Shown: one piece after another, positions 7,930 to 16,906 of the stretch
Numbering within the stretch: position 1 is the first letter of the stretch
Layout: every line of letters begins with the position of its first letter
Assembly (NCBI GenBank): GCA_963762525.1
Contig: CAVXKT010000002.1
Location: 124,001 to 188,000 of the forward strand
Source: DATFDN01 sp963762525
GTDB taxonomy: Bacteria > Pseudomonadota > Alphaproteobacteria > Acetobacterales > Acetobacteraceae
Length of the DNA: 64,000 nt
Direction of reading: 5' to 3'
Notes under the pieces: generated by a model
What the model saw: only the letters and a program-made list of their open reading frames with translations
The model's database searches: none
What the model was told of the DNA's origin: nothing
Position numbers and translations under genes: made by a program

Positions 7930-9880
7930 TCAAGCGTCTTGGCGAGGCGCCGCCGACCTTAATAAGTCGGGAGGGGTCGCCTCCGCCGCAAGACGAGCAA
8001 CGGCCTCGATCGAGCGGCACAATTTCCTGCCCGTCGCCGCCCAGACGGCGCAGCGCCAGGCTGCGCGCCTCGGCCTCGCGGCGGCCGACCACCGCCAGGA
8101 CCGGGACATGGGCGAGGCTGTGGGTGCGCACCTTGGCGTTGATCTTCTGATTGGAAAGATCAAGATCGACCGCCAGCCCGGCCGCCCGCAGCGCCTCCGC
8201 CGCCTCGCGCGCGAAGTCGTCGGCATCGGAGACGATGGTCGCGACCACCACCTGCACCGGCGCCAGCCAGAGCGGGAAGCGGCCGGCATAGTGCTCGATG
8301 ACGATGCCCAGAAAACGCTCGAACGCGCCAAAGATGACACGGTGCAGCATCACCGGGCGATGGCGGGCACCGTCCTCCCCCACATACTCGGCGTCGAGCC
8401 GTTCGGGCATGTTGAAATCGACTTGCAGCGTGCCGCACTGCCAATCCCGCCCGACGGCGTCGCGCAGCACGAACTCCAGCTTCGGACCGTAGAACGCGCC
8501 CTCGCCCGGGTTCAGCTCGTATTCCATCCCGGCGATCGCGCACGCCTCCTTCAAAGCGGTCTCGGCGCGGTCCCAAACCGCATCATCGCCGACCCGCTTC
8601 GCGGGCCGATCGGCGAACTTCACCCGGAATTCGGGGAAGCCGAAGTCGTTATAGACTGAGGAGAGCAGTTCGACGAACCGCACCGTCTCCGACGCAATCT
8701 GCTGCTCGGTGCAGAAGATGTGGGCGTCGTCCTGGGTGAAGGCGCGCACCCGCATGATCCCGTGCAGCGCTCCCGACGGTTCGTAGCGATGACACGAGCC
8801 GAATTCCGCGAGGCGCAGCGGCAGCTCGCGGTAGCTGCGCACGCCCTGACGGAAGATCAGGATATGGCATGGGCAGTTCATCGGCTTCAGCGCCAGCGTC
8901 TTGTCCTCGTCCTCGACGGTGGCGATGAACATGTGCTCGCGGAACTTCTCCCAGTGGCCGGACCGTTCCCACAAGGAGCGATCCAGGAGTTGCGGCGTGC
9001 GGACCTCCCGGTAGTCGGCCGCGTCGAGCCGGCGGCGCAGATAGTCCTCGGCCTTCCGGTAAAGCCGCCAGCCGTTCGGGTGCCAGAAGACGCTGCCGAC
9101 CGCCTCTTCCTGGAAATGGAACAGGTCCATCTCCTTGCCGATCCGCCGATGATCGCGCCGCTCCGCCTCTTCCAGCATGTGAAGATAGGCGTCCAGCTCC
9201 TTGCGGTCGCGCCAGGCGGTCCCGTAGATGCGGCTCAGCATGGCGTTGCGGTGATCGCCCCGCCAGTAGGCGCCGGCGACCTTCATCAGCTTGAAGGCGT
9301 CGCCGACATCCGACGTCGCGCGCATATGCGGGCCACGGCAGAGGTCGATCCAGTCGCCCTGCGCGTAGAGGCTGATGGTCTCGGCGCTCGGCAGGTCACG
9401 GATGATCTCGGCCTTGTAGCTTTCCCCCTTGTCGGAGAAGAACCGGATTGCGGCGTCGCGATCCATGACGCTGCGCCGGAACGGGGCGCCGCGCGCGATG
9501 ATCTCGCGCATCCGGGCTTCGATCGCCGGGAAATCTTCGGGAGTGAACGGGGTGTTGCGAGCGAAGTCGTAGTAGAAACCGTTCTCGATCGGCGGCCCGA
9601 TCGTGACCTGGGTGCCGGGAAACAGGCTCTGGACCGCCTCGGCCAGCACATGCGCGCAATCGTGGCGGATCAGGCCGAGCGCGTCGGGATCGCGACGGGT
9701 GATAAACACCACCGCCGCGTCGCGATCGATTTCGGTCGCCAGATCAACCAGCTTGCCGTCGAGCTTCATCGCCAGGGCGGCCCGCGCGAGGCCGGGGCCG
9801 ATGGCGGCGGCCAGCGCCGTGCCCGTCACCGGGCCGTCGAAGCGGCGTACGGTCCGGTCGGGCAGGGTAATGGCGGGCAT
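7930..9880 (-). CDS. thrS: Threonyl-tRNA synthetase, frameshift near the C-terminus
   Basis: Charges tRNA-Thr. Domains in order: N-terminal TGS domain (MPAITLPDRTVRRFDG), editing domain with the HDCAH motif, class II catalytic core with the zinc-site block NCPCHILIF, GSCHRYE and MRVRAFTQDDAHIFC, and the anticodon-binding domain (QVVVATIVSDADDFA to VLAVVGRREAE). At about 8015 the frame slips in CTCGATCGAGG. With one base removed it ends AVARLAAEATPP...RQDA at TGA 7930-7932; without repair it reads on to 7865 with an unnatural tail. Repaired length is about 650 residues, normal for the family. Confidence 0.94.
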
Positions 9881-9972
9881 AATGGCTCCCCTTGTGGCGG
9901 GCGTGGTCTATGGGGCCCGCCGAGCGCTGGCAAGCCGCACCGAACACGGGCAGATTGCCGGCGGGGGTTTCG

Positions 9973-10401
9973 ATGTCGGACGCATTCGACTTCAGCCGGT
10001 TCCTGCAAGCCCAGGATGCGGTGCTGGCGCAAGTTCGGAGCGAATTGGCCGCGGGCCGCAAGCGCAGCCACTGGATGTGGTTCGTGTTCCCGCAACTGGC
10101 CGGGCTCGGGCACAGCGCCATGGCGCGGCGCTACGCCATCTCCTCCTTGAGGGAGGCGCAGGCATACTTGGCGCATCCGGTGCTCGGGCCGCGACTGGTC
10201 GAGTGCACCGAACTGGTCAACCGAGCGGCCGGACGGTCGGCCCATGAGATCTTCGGCAGCCCCGATGATCTGAAATTCCGCTCCTGCATGACGCTGTTCG
10301 CCTCGGCTCTGCCCGGTCCGTCGTTGTTTCGCGACGCTTTGGACAAATACTTCGCGGGCGCGCCGGATCGGATGACCACGGAGAAGCTCTCGGGCTCCTG
10401 A
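9973..10401 (+). CDS. DUF1810 family protein
   Basis: A 142-residue protein with the DUF1810 signatures: FLQAQD near the start, RKRSHWMWFVFPQLAGLG (about residues 28-45), RRYAIS, AYLAHPVLGPRL and IFGSPDDLKFRSCMTLF. Family members are small cytoplasmic proteins; the biochemical role is not established to my knowledge. The start ATG at 9973 follows GGGGG. It is divergent from thrS (92 bases between) and converges with the glycosyltransferase gene. No sign of damage. Confidence 0.85.
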   Translation: MSDAFDFSRFLQAQDAVLAQVRSELAAGRKRSHWMWFVFPQLAGLGHSAMARRYAISSLREAQAYLAHPVLGPRLVECTELVNRAAGRSAHEIFGSPDDLKFRSCMTLFASALPGPSLFRDALDKYFAGAPDRMTTEKLSGS

Positions 10402-10411
10402 TCTCCACCCG

Positions 10412-11551
10412 TCAACCCCCGCGCGCGCCGAGAATGGTGCGATATTCCCCCATGGTCGCCGCCTGCATGGCTGCGGTGGTGTAGCGCGCGAGCACATCGT
10501 CTCGCGCCGCCGCGCCCACCGACCGGCGCACCACCTCGGGCATCGCCAGCACCGCGGCGATGCGCGCGGCCAGTGCCGCCGGATCGCGCGGCCGCACCAG
10601 CCAGCCCGTCTCGCCGTCCGACACGGTTTCGGCCGGGCCGCCGAGATCGGAGGCGATCACCGGGCGACACATGGCCTGCGCTTCGATCACCACGCGTCCG
10701 AAGGCCTCGGCCTCGATCGACGCATGAACCACGATATCGGCGGCCAGCAATGCCGCCGGCATGTCGGCGCAGTCGCCGGGCAAATGCACCCGCGCGCCGA
10801 GGCCCATTCGGTCGGCGAGCGCGCGCAGCTCCTCGGTGTAGCGTCGCCGGCCCTGATCGGCGCCGAGCAGGACCACGTGCAGCTCCGACGGCAACTGCGC
10901 GGCGGCCTCGAGCAGAATACGCTGCCCCTTCCAAGCGGTGAGCCGACCCGGCAGCAGACAGACCGAAGCCGCCTCGGGCACGTTCCACGCCGCACGCAGC
11001 CGCGCAACCCGCGCGGGCGCGACGGCGGCCGGGTCGAATACCGCCGGGTCCACGCCACGCGGTATGATCCGAATTCGTTCAGGATCAATGCGGTGCCGAT
11101 TGATGACGAGATCCGCCATGAAGCGGCTGGCAACGATCACCCTCTCGCCCTTGGCCATGACGCTGTTGTAGGCGCGCTTGAACGGCAGCTCTTCGCCATA
11201 GGCGCCATGGTAGGTGGTCACGAACCGCACCCCGGTCCGCCGCGCCGCCAGCCACGCCGACCAGGCGGGCGCGCGCGAGCGGGCGTGGACGATGTCCACG
11301 CCCTCGGCGCGGATCAGACGAGACAGCCGGGCGGCATTGGCGAGAATGCCCGCCGGGCTCTTGGCCCGCAGCGGCAAGGTGATGTACCGCCCCCCTGCCC
11401 GCTCCACCTCCTCCACCATCCGCCCGCCAGCGCTGGCGACCAGCGAGGTCCAGCCCGCACGCGCCACCGCCTCGGCGATCTCCACCGTGCCGCGCTCGAC
11501 GCCTCCCATCTCCAAGGCGGGCAGAATTTGCAGGATCACGGGTCTCTTCAC
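10412..11551 (-). CDS. Glycosyltransferase family 4 protein
   Basis: A 379-residue GT-B fold glycosyltransferase. The N-terminal half begins VILQILPALEMGGVERGT, the donor/acceptor loop typical of GT4. The C-terminal half has LPGRLTAWKGQRILLEA and the nucleotide-sugar block EAEAFGRVVIEAQA, which includes the E-x7-E motif, then SDLGGPAETV. It probably adds a sugar to a cell-surface polysaccharide or lipid; the sugar is unknown. The rhamnose operon 7 kb away might supply dTDP-rhamnose, but no direct link is visible. Confidence 0.9.
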   Translation of the reverse strand: MKRPVILQILPALEMGGVERGTVEIAEAVARAGWTSLVASAGGRMVEEVERAGGRYITLPLRAKSPAGILANAARLSRLIRAEGVDIVHARSRAPAWSAWLAARRTGVRFVTTYHGAYGEELPFKRAYNSVMAKGERVIVASRFMADLVINRHRIDPERIRIIPRGVDPAVFDPAAVAPARVARLRAAWNVPEAASVCLLPGRLTAWKGQRILLEAAAQLPSELHVVLLGADQGRRRYTEELRALADRMGLGARVHLPGDCADMPAALLAADIVVHASIEAEAFGRVVIEAQAMCRPVIASDLGGPAETVSDGETGWLVRPRDPAALAARIAAVLAMPEVVRRSVGAAARDDVLARYTTAAMQAATMGEYRTILGARGG

Positions 11552-11618
11552 GGCGCGCCGGCATCAATGGTTGCGCGCAGGGGAATGCAGGGGCTAGTTA
11601 ACACGTGGAGGATTACCC

Positions 11619-12203
11619 ATGCCCATCCCGTTCTTTGACCCGAATGCACGGCGCAAAACGATCAGCATCACGATAAACTCCGATCTGGCGGCGAGGGCAT
11701 CCGCGCTCGGCATCAATCTTTCCCGCACCGCCGAAGCGGCAATCGCAGCGGTGTTCGTCGCCGCCGAGCGAGAGCAAATCAAGGAGGAAATCGCCGAGGC
11801 GGTTCGCCTGACCGACGAATATGTCGCGAAACACGGCCATCCGTTCGCGGAGTTCATCGCAGATTACTTGCCGATGATGATGACGATGAAGATGCAGCAT
11901 GATCTGTTTGTTAACCCGAGTCGGGCGATGCGGAGAACCTATCCGCTCGTGGCCGACCTGCAGGCCGATCTGGTCGCGAGCACGCATCGAATTACCGCAC
12001 CGATGGCGCCTTTGGTCGCATTCCAGCGCCGAAACGAAGCGGGACTCCTGCCGGTCGTGGTGCATGACGAGCAGGACTATCTGATGCTGCTGACCTTGCT
12101 CACATCACTGCCCGCGCATCTGCTCCGCAACGCGGTCGGCACGGTCCGCGAGTTCAGGTTCGAGATCACGCGGGGCCTGGACTGGCTCTTCTCCGGCATC
12201 TGA
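11619..12203 (+). CDS. CcdA-like antitoxin and CcdB-like gyrase toxin in one open frame
   Basis: Residues about 10-85 are a CcdA-type antitoxin (RKTISITINSDLAARA, ALGINLSRTAEAAIAA, YVAKHGHPFAEF). Residues 92-194 are a complete CcdB-type toxin (MQHDLFVNPSRAMRRTYPLV, VADLQADLV, and the C-terminal GLDWLFSGI matching the gyrase-poison tail). Between them the frame reads LPMMMTMK. One frame over, the same bases give an acidic tail ADDDDDEDAA and a TGA at 11900-11902 that overlaps the toxin ATG at 11892, as in normal ccdAB operons. So ccdA is probably 11619-11902 and ccdB 11892-12203, with one base lost near 11868-11873. A real fusion is less likely. RBS GTGGAGG precedes ATG 11619. Confidence 0.85.
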   Translation: MPIPFFDPNARRKTISITINSDLAARASALGINLSRTAEAAIAAVFVAAEREQIKEEIAEAVRLTDEYVAKHGHPFAEFIADYLPMMMTMKMQHDLFVNPSRAMRRTYPLVADLQADLVASTHRITAPMAPLVAFQRRNEAGLLPVVVHDEQDYLMLLTLLTSLPAHLLRNAVGTVREFRFEITRGLDWLFSGI

Positions 12204-12205
12204 GC

Positions 12206-12958
12206 ATGGCGGGATCATCTCTCGACCGCGGCGACGGCGTCCATCTCGCCCACTCCCTGTCCCCGGGCCGCACGCCGACCGTCGTCTTCCTGCCCGGCTT
12301 TCGCAGCGACATGACCGGCGACAAGGCGACACACCTGGCGGCGTTTTGCGCCGCGCGCGGCCGGGCGATGCTGCGGCTCGACTATTCCGGCCACGGCGCC
12401 AGCGGCGGCGCCTTCGGGGCGGGCGGCATCGGGCGCTGGACCGAGGACGTGCTGTGCCTGATCGACCGGCGGACCGACGGGCCGCTGGTTCTGGTCGGCT
12501 CCTCGATGGGCGGGTGGATCGCGTTGCTCGCCGCTCTCGCCAGGCCGGCGCGCATCGCCGGCCTGATCGGCATCGCCGCCGCGCCCGACTTCACCGAACG
12601 GCTGATGTGGCAGGCGATGTCGCCGCCCGAACGCGCGGCGTTGCTGCACAATGGATATATCGAGGTGCCGAGCCAATACGGCGAGCCCTACCGGATCACC
12701 CGCCACCTGATCGAGGACGGGCGGGCGCATCTGCTGCTCGAGGGGTCGATTGCGCTCGATTGCCCGGTCCGGCTGTTGCACGGCCAGCGCGATCCGGACG
12801 TTCCTTGGGAGACGGCGCTGCGCATCGCCGAAAGCGTGCGCGGCGACGACGTGCGGATCACGCTCGTCAAGGACGGCGATCACCGGCTGTCGCGCCCGGC
12901 CGATCTGGCGTTGCTAACCGGAACCCTCGCCGCGTTCCTCGGCGAGGATGGCGCGTAG
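12206..12958 (+). CDS. Alpha/beta hydrolase (ABHD10-like)
   Basis: A 250-residue serine hydrolase of the alpha/beta fold. It has VVFLPGFRSDMTGDKA (oxyanion region), RLDYSGHGASGG, the nucleophile elbow GSSMGG near residue 95, LLHGQRDPDVPW with the probable acid residue, and DGDHRLSRP with the catalytic histidine. The pattern resembles the ABHD10 group of thioesterases/esterases; the substrate is unknown. The ATG lies 2 bases after the ccdB stop, so it may be co-transcribed. Its last 45 bases overlap the convergent SDR gene. Confidence 0.85.
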   Translation: MAGSSLDRGDGVHLAHSLSPGRTPTVVFLPGFRSDMTGDKATHLAAFCAARGRAMLRLDYSGHGASGGAFGAGGIGRWTEDVLCLIDRRTDGPLVLVGSSMGGWIALLAALARPARIAGLIGIAAAPDFTERLMWQAMSPPERAALLHNGYIEVPSQYGEPYRITRHLIEDGRAHLLLEGSIALDCPVRLLHGQRDPDVPWETALRIAESVRGDDVRITLVKDGDHRLSRPADLALLTGTLAAFLGEDGA

Positions 12959-13753
12959 CCCCTCGCGATAGCTCGGGTAGAGCCAGGAAATCCCCAGCGC
13001 CAGCTTGGTGGCCCGGCTGCTGACCCGGCGGTTTTCGGCCCAGAAGCTGCGCGCCATCGGGCTCATCGTGGCGACCGCCTCGCCGAACGGGATCGCCGGC
13101 GGCGGCGGCATCCCCAGCAGTTGCGCCGCCTCCTCCATCACGACGGCGCTCTCGGCCGGCTCGTCGTCGCTCAGATTGAGGATGCGCACGCCGGTACGCT
13201 CGCGGGCCATCGCCGCCCCGATCGCGCGCACGATGTCATCGCGGTGAATGCGCCCGAAGGCGTGCCCCGGCTTGATGATCCGCCGGGCGCGTCCGGCCCG
13301 GAGATCGTCGAACGCCGACCGGCCCGGCCCGTAAATGCCGGCGAGGCGGAAGATGTCCACCGCGCAGCGATCCGCCCGCGCCGACCAATCCGCTTCAGCC
13401 GCCACCCGCCGCCGCGCCCGCTCCGAGGCGGGCGAGGGCGGCGTCGTCTCGTCCACGAGCGCGCCGTCGCGATCGCCGTAAACCCCGGTGGTCGAGAGAT
13501 AGCCGATCCAGCGCAGCCCCGGGGCGGGGAAATCGTTGCCGGTTCGCGTGGCCAGCGGATCGCCGTCGGCGTCCGGCGGCGCCGTGACGAGCAGATGCGT
13601 GGCCCGACGCAGCGCGCCGGCGGCATCCTCGGGAGCAATCAGCGACACGTTGCCGATCCGCACCGCCCGATCGCGAACCGTCGCCGTGACCGGCATGGCC
13701 GCCGCCTCGGCCACCGCTCGTCCAACATACCCGAGGCCGAAGATCAGCAGCAT
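12914..13753 (-). CDS. NAD-dependent epimerase/dehydratase-like (SDR) protein
   Basis: A 279-residue protein starting MLLIFGLGYVGRAVAE, a Rossmann dinucleotide motif at the very N-terminus. Further on are HLLVTAPPDADGDPL, GYLSTTGVYGDRDGALVDE (active-site region) and FRLAGIYGPGRSAFDDL. This matches the YeeZ-like group of short NAD(P)-binding epimerase relatives, whose substrate is not settled. The start at 13753 was chosen because the GxGxxG loop directly follows it; upstream codons are part of a terminator region. It overlaps the hydrolase gene tail to tail. Confidence 0.82.
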   Translation of the reverse strand: MLLIFGLGYVGRAVAEAAAMPVTATVRDRAVRIGNVSLIAPEDAAGALRRATHLLVTAPPDADGDPLATRTGNDFPAPGLRWIGYLSTTGVYGDRDGALVDETTPPSPASERARRRVAAEADWSARADRCAVDIFRLAGIYGPGRSAFDDLRAGRARRIIKPGHAFGRIHRDDIVRAIGAAMARERTGVRILNLSDDEPAESAVVMEEAAQLLGMPPPPAIPFGEAVATMSPMARSFWAENRRVSSRATKLALGISWLYPSYREGLRAILAEERGEGSG

Positions 13754-13770
13754 CCCGCAACCCGTACAGG

Positions 13771-13795
13771 AAAAAGGGGCCGTTGCCGGCCCCTT
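13771..13795 (-). terminator. Rho-independent terminator of the hsp20 gene
   Basis: Read on the minus strand, an 8-base-pair stem (AAGGGGCC with GGCCCCTT, 13774-13781 and 13788-13795) with a 6-base loop is followed directly by a run of T (A's at 13771-13775 on the plus strand). It lies 24 bases after the hsp20 stop and before the SDR start, so it ends the heat-shock transcript. Confidence 0.85.
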
Positions 13796-13818
13796 CACCG
13801 CAAGTCAAGCGAAGTCCG

Positions 13819-14295
13819 TTAAGCGGCCTTCACTGCCTCGTTCTCCTGCGCATCATTGGCCACCTGCGCCTGCGGGGCGTTGCCGATCGCGATGCGGCGG
13901 GGCTTCAGAGCCTCCGGCACCACGCGCTTCAGCCCGACATGCAGCAGGCCGTTCTTCAGCTCCGCACCCTCGACCACGATATGATCGGCGAGCACGAAAC
14001 GGCGCTCGAACGCCCGGCCGGCGATGCCGCGATAGAGCAACTCCGCCTTGCCGTTCTCCTGGCCCACCCGGCCCGAGATCAGCAGCGTGTTCTCCTTGAC
14101 GGTCAGCTCCAGGTCCTCCTCGCGGAAGCCGGCGACCGCCATGGTCAGGCGATAGGTATCATCGCCCGTCTTTTCGATGTTGTAAGGCGGGTAGCTCGTG
14201 GCCTCGGCAGAGGCGGCGGCGCTGTCGGCCAGTCGAGCAAGTCGGTCGAAGCCGATGGCAGTACGGAACAGCGGCGCGAAATCGTAAGTGGTCAT
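13819..14295 (-). CDS. Small heat shock protein (Hsp20/alpha-crystallin, IbpA-like)
   Basis: A 158-residue ATP-independent holdase. It opens MTTYDFAPLFRTAIGFDRLA like IbpA-type proteins of alphaproteobacteria. The alpha-crystallin domain spans about residues 38-130 (SYPPYNIEKTGDDTYRLTMA, GFREEDLELTV, RGIAGRAFERRF). LKNGLLHVGLKRVVPE precedes an IAIG motif near the C-terminus, matching the I-x-I/V oligomer contact. ATG 14295 has a good RBS (GGGAGG). I see no clear sigma-32 box or CIRCE element upstream. Confidence 0.93.
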   Translation of the reverse strand: MTTYDFAPLFRTAIGFDRLARLADSAAASAEATSYPPYNIEKTGDDTYRLTMAVAGFREEDLELTVKENTLLISGRVGQENGKAELLYRGIAGRAFERRFVLADHIVVEGAELKNGLLHVGLKRVVPEALKPRRIAIGNAPQAQVANDAQENEAVKAA

Positions 14296-14437
14296 CAGAA
14301 AACCTCCCGAACCTAGCAAGGTTTGACACGAACGAGGCTGCCCGAAGGGCCGGCCTCAACTCAGGCCCCGAGACCCCGAAGGCGTCCCGGACAACGTCTA
14401 TCTGGCAATCCCCCGCGCCGGTTCAAGAGCGTTCGGG

Positions 14438-14662
14438 CTAGGTCTTCAGCCCGAGACCCGCGAACCGCTTGTTGAATTTCGCGACCTGCCCGCCGGTGTC
14501 GATGATGCGCTGCTGTCCGGTCCAGGCCGGATGGCTTTTGGGATCGATGTCGAGGCGCAGCGTGTCGCCCGGCTTGCCCCAGCAGCTTCTGGTGGCGAAC
14601 TGCGAGCCGTCGGTCATGATGACCGTGATCGCGTGATATTGGGGGTGAATCCCGGACTTCAT
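14438..14662 (-). CDS. rpmE: 50S ribosomal protein L31
   Basis: A 74-residue ribosomal protein with the L31 signatures GIHPQYHAITVIMTDG, KSHPAWTGQQRIIDTGGQV and KFNKRF. The CxxC zinc-ribbon cysteines are absent (only one Cys, near residue 27), so it is of the zinc-independent type usual in alphaproteobacteria. The 142 bases between it and hsp20 hold an inverted repeat (GGCCT/AGGCC near 14353-14368) but no convincing U-tract terminator. Confidence 0.95.
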   Translation of the reverse strand: MKSGIHPQYHAITVIMTDGSQFATRSCWGKPGDTLRLDIDPKSHPAWTGQQRIIDTGGQVAKFNKRFAGLGLKT

Positions 14663-14736
14663 GACAATCTCCCGCCGGCAGAAGGCGGCCGGTGCCGCCC
14701 GAAACCAGGGCTTTTACCGAAGCCGAAGCGGGCCGC

Positions 14737-15207
14737 CTACCCCCGACTGTTGCGCCGGCTCTGCGCCTGCTCGCCGGATTCACGGAACATCTCGTCGGCC
14801 GTCCGCTGCTGGTCGGGACTGAGGGTCGCATAGAGCTGCTGAAAGGCGGGGATCAGCCGCTGCATATCTTGCGCCTGCTGCATTTCGATCTGCGCGTAGG
14901 ATTGCATGTTTTGCACCGCGTTCATCGCACCGAGCTGCGCGAAACGTTGCTGGAAGGAGCGGTCGAGCTGCTCGGCGTTCTGCATCCACACCTGCGCGAA
15001 CTGGCCCCACGCGCCCTGCTCGGCGGGGTTGATCCGGAGCTGCTGGTACAACTGACTGAGCCGCTGCTGCGCCATCCGCGCCATCGGCGTCGGCTGGTTT
15101 TGGGCGTTGGATTGCTGGGCCAACGCCGGAAGCGCGCCGGTGGCGGCCAACGCCAGTGCAACGCCCAGGACGCGAACGCCAACAAGCCGGGAACGAGTGT
15201 CTGCCAT
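14737..15207 (-). CDS. Periplasmic Spy/CpxP-like (LTXXQ-type) protein
   Basis: A 156-residue secreted protein. The signal peptide covers about residues 1-32 and ends TGALPALAQQ. The mature part is helical and very rich in Gln, Met, Ala and Arg, with MARMAQQRLSQLYQQL and a C-terminal YATLSPDQQRTADEMF that matches the LTxxQ motif of Spy/CpxP-like periplasmic chaperones or stress sensors. ATG 15207 has a strong RBS (CGGAGG). The function is by analogy only. A GC-rich inverted gap of about 190 bases separates it from the divergent secreted-protein gene at 15397. Confidence 0.65.
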   Translation of the reverse strand: MADTRSRLVGVRVLGVALALAATGALPALAQQSNAQNQPTPMARMAQQRLSQLYQQLRINPAEQGAWGQFAQVWMQNAEQLDRSFQQRFAQLGAMNAVQNMQSYAQIEMQQAQDMQRLIPAFQQLYATLSPDQQRTADEMFRESGEQAQSRRNSRG

Positions 15208-15396
15208 AGAGGAAAACCTCCGCGGGTGGTTTGCCGTCACCCGCCCGCATCCGCATCGGCGCGGGCTGAACATGCTCAATGCGCCGACGGCGCAAAAGTT
15301 GCCTCTCGGTACAACTCGGACGGCAACCTGAACCGCATTCGCGGAGCGGCGTTGAGCCTCGTGCCTCCGACCCCCGACGCACAAGGACATGCACGC

Positions 15397-15829
15397 ATGA
15401 GGATATTCGTCATTACGGCTGCCGCGGTAACGGCTTTGGCCACAGCGGCTGTCGCTCAGACATCGCCGGGTCAGGGCGGTCCCAACCAGGGTGGGGGTTT
15501 CTCCCAGCCCGGCCCGGCCGGATCGATGGGCGGCCCGGGCGCGCGTCGCCCGCCTCCCGGCGGCCCGATGGGTGGTCCCATGGGCGGCATGATGAACCGC
15601 GAGATGATGATGCACATGCATCCCCCCCGGGGCACGCAGTTCCGCTTCAGCCGCGGTGACGACCAGATCGAGGTGAGATGCGCTGCCGACGAGACCACGC
15701 ATGCCTGCGTGGACGCCACGATCACGCTGCTCGACAAGCTCAACTCGATGAAGGGCCAGAATCCTTCGGGCGCGCAGAGTTCGTCGGGCTCGCCGAGCTC
15801 TTCCGGCTCGCAAGGCTTCGCAACACTAA
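15397..15829 (+). CDS. Secreted Gly/Pro/Met-rich protein, 3' end uncertain
   Basis: The start MRIFVITAAAVTALATAAVA is a clear signal peptide with cleavage near AVAQ. It is followed by a low-complexity Gly/Pro/Met stretch (repeated GGPMGG, then MMNREMMMHMH), a folded-looking part FSRGDDQIEVRCAADE, two cysteines (RCAAD, HACVD) and a Ser-rich tail. The frame does not stop naturally: it runs to 16320 inside the pyridoxal kinase gene. A TAA one frame over at 15827-15829 is the likely true stop after a 1-base error. The Met/His-rich segment could bind metal such as copper, but that is only suggestive. Confidence 0.55.
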
Positions 15830-15970
15830 ATCAAGGAGGCCAGTCGTCGCGAGCGGAGCGAGCGATCAGGGGCGATCCAGCCCGGCCAAGCCGTGCGGAC
15901 CGCCCGGATTGCCACGCCGCCGATGGGCGGCTCATGATGAAGGCCTCGGATCCGGCGGGCGGCGGCGGAC

Positions 15971-16831
15971 GTGAACATCCTCTCGATCCAATCGCGCGTC
16001 GCCTACGGCCATGTCGGCAATTCCGCCGCCGCCTTTCCGCTGCAACGCCTGGGCGTCGAGGTCTGGACCATCGACACCGTGCAGTTCTCGAACCACACCG
16101 GCTACGGCGACTGGACCGGGCGGGTCTTTACGGGCGCCGACATTCGCGCCCTGACCGACGGGATCGCCGCGCGCGGGGCGCTCGGGCGCTGCGACGCCGT
16201 GCTGTCGGGCTACATGGGCGACGCCGCGACCGGATCGGCTATTCTCGATGCTGCGGACCGCGTGCGGGCCGCCCGCCCGGAAGCCGTTTATTGCTGCGAT
16301 CCGGTGATCGGCGACGATGATGGCGGCATCTATGTGCGAACCGGCATCGCCGAGCTGATGCGCGATAGCGCGCTGCCGAAAGCCGATCTGACGACGCCGA
16401 ACCGTTTCGAACTCGAATGGCTCACCGGCCATGCCGCCGCCACGCTCGCAGATGCGAAAAGTGGGGCGGCGCGGCTAGCCGGTCGGCTGCGGGCGGAAGG
16501 TCCGCGCGTGGTGCTCCTTACCAGCCTGCGAACCGCCGAGACGCCCAGCGGCTCGATCGACATGCTCGTGGCGGAGGACAAGAATTACTACCTGTTGCGC
16601 ACGCCGGAGTTGCAGTTATCGGTGAACGGCGCCGGCGACACGCTGGCCGCGCTGTTCCTGTTTCATCGCCTCGCAACCGGCCATGCCCGGCCGGCTCTCG
16701 AGCACGCCGCATCGTCGCTGTTCGGCATCCTTCGCCGCACCGCCGAGGCCGGCGCACGCGAGCTGCTGCTGATCGCGGCGCAGCTTGAGTTGGTGGCCCC
16801 GACCGTGCAGTTTGCGGCAATGCCCTGCTAG
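15971..16831 (+). CDS. pdxY: Pyridoxal kinase
   Basis: A 286-residue ribokinase-fold enzyme of the B6 salvage pathway (pyridoxal + ATP to PLP). It starts MNILSIQSRVAYGHVGNSAA, the typical PdxY opening, with FSNHTGYGDWTG, YCCDPVIGDDDGGIYV, TPNRFELEWLTG and the ATP/anion-hole motif NGAGDTLAALFLFHRL. The start is GTG at 15971, since the conserved N-terminal block begins there; a GGCGGCGGA stretch is the probable RBS. Confidence 0.93.
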   Translation: MNILSIQSRVAYGHVGNSAAAFPLQRLGVEVWTIDTVQFSNHTGYGDWTGRVFTGADIRALTDGIAARGALGRCDAVLSGYMGDAATGSAILDAADRVRAARPEAVYCCDPVIGDDDGGIYVRTGIAELMRDSALPKADLTTPNRFELEWLTGHAAATLADAKSGAARLAGRLRAEGPRVVLLTSLRTAETPSGSIDMLVAEDKNYYLLRTPELQLSVNGAGDTLAALFLFHRLATGHARPALEHAASSLFGILRRTAEAGARELLLIAAQLELVAPTVQFAAMPC

Positions 16832-16906
16832 CCGGCGAGCCTCGCCGCCCTCTTGCTGCCACACGGCGGGGTGACAACCGAATACGGAACGGACCCTCGG
16901 GAACCC

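Noticed and set aside
14300..14437. tRNA or terminator between hsp20 and rpmE
   Set aside because: GGTTCAAGA near 14422 looks like a T-loop at first, but no cloverleaf can be built around it. The inverted repeat near 14353 lacks a U-tract.
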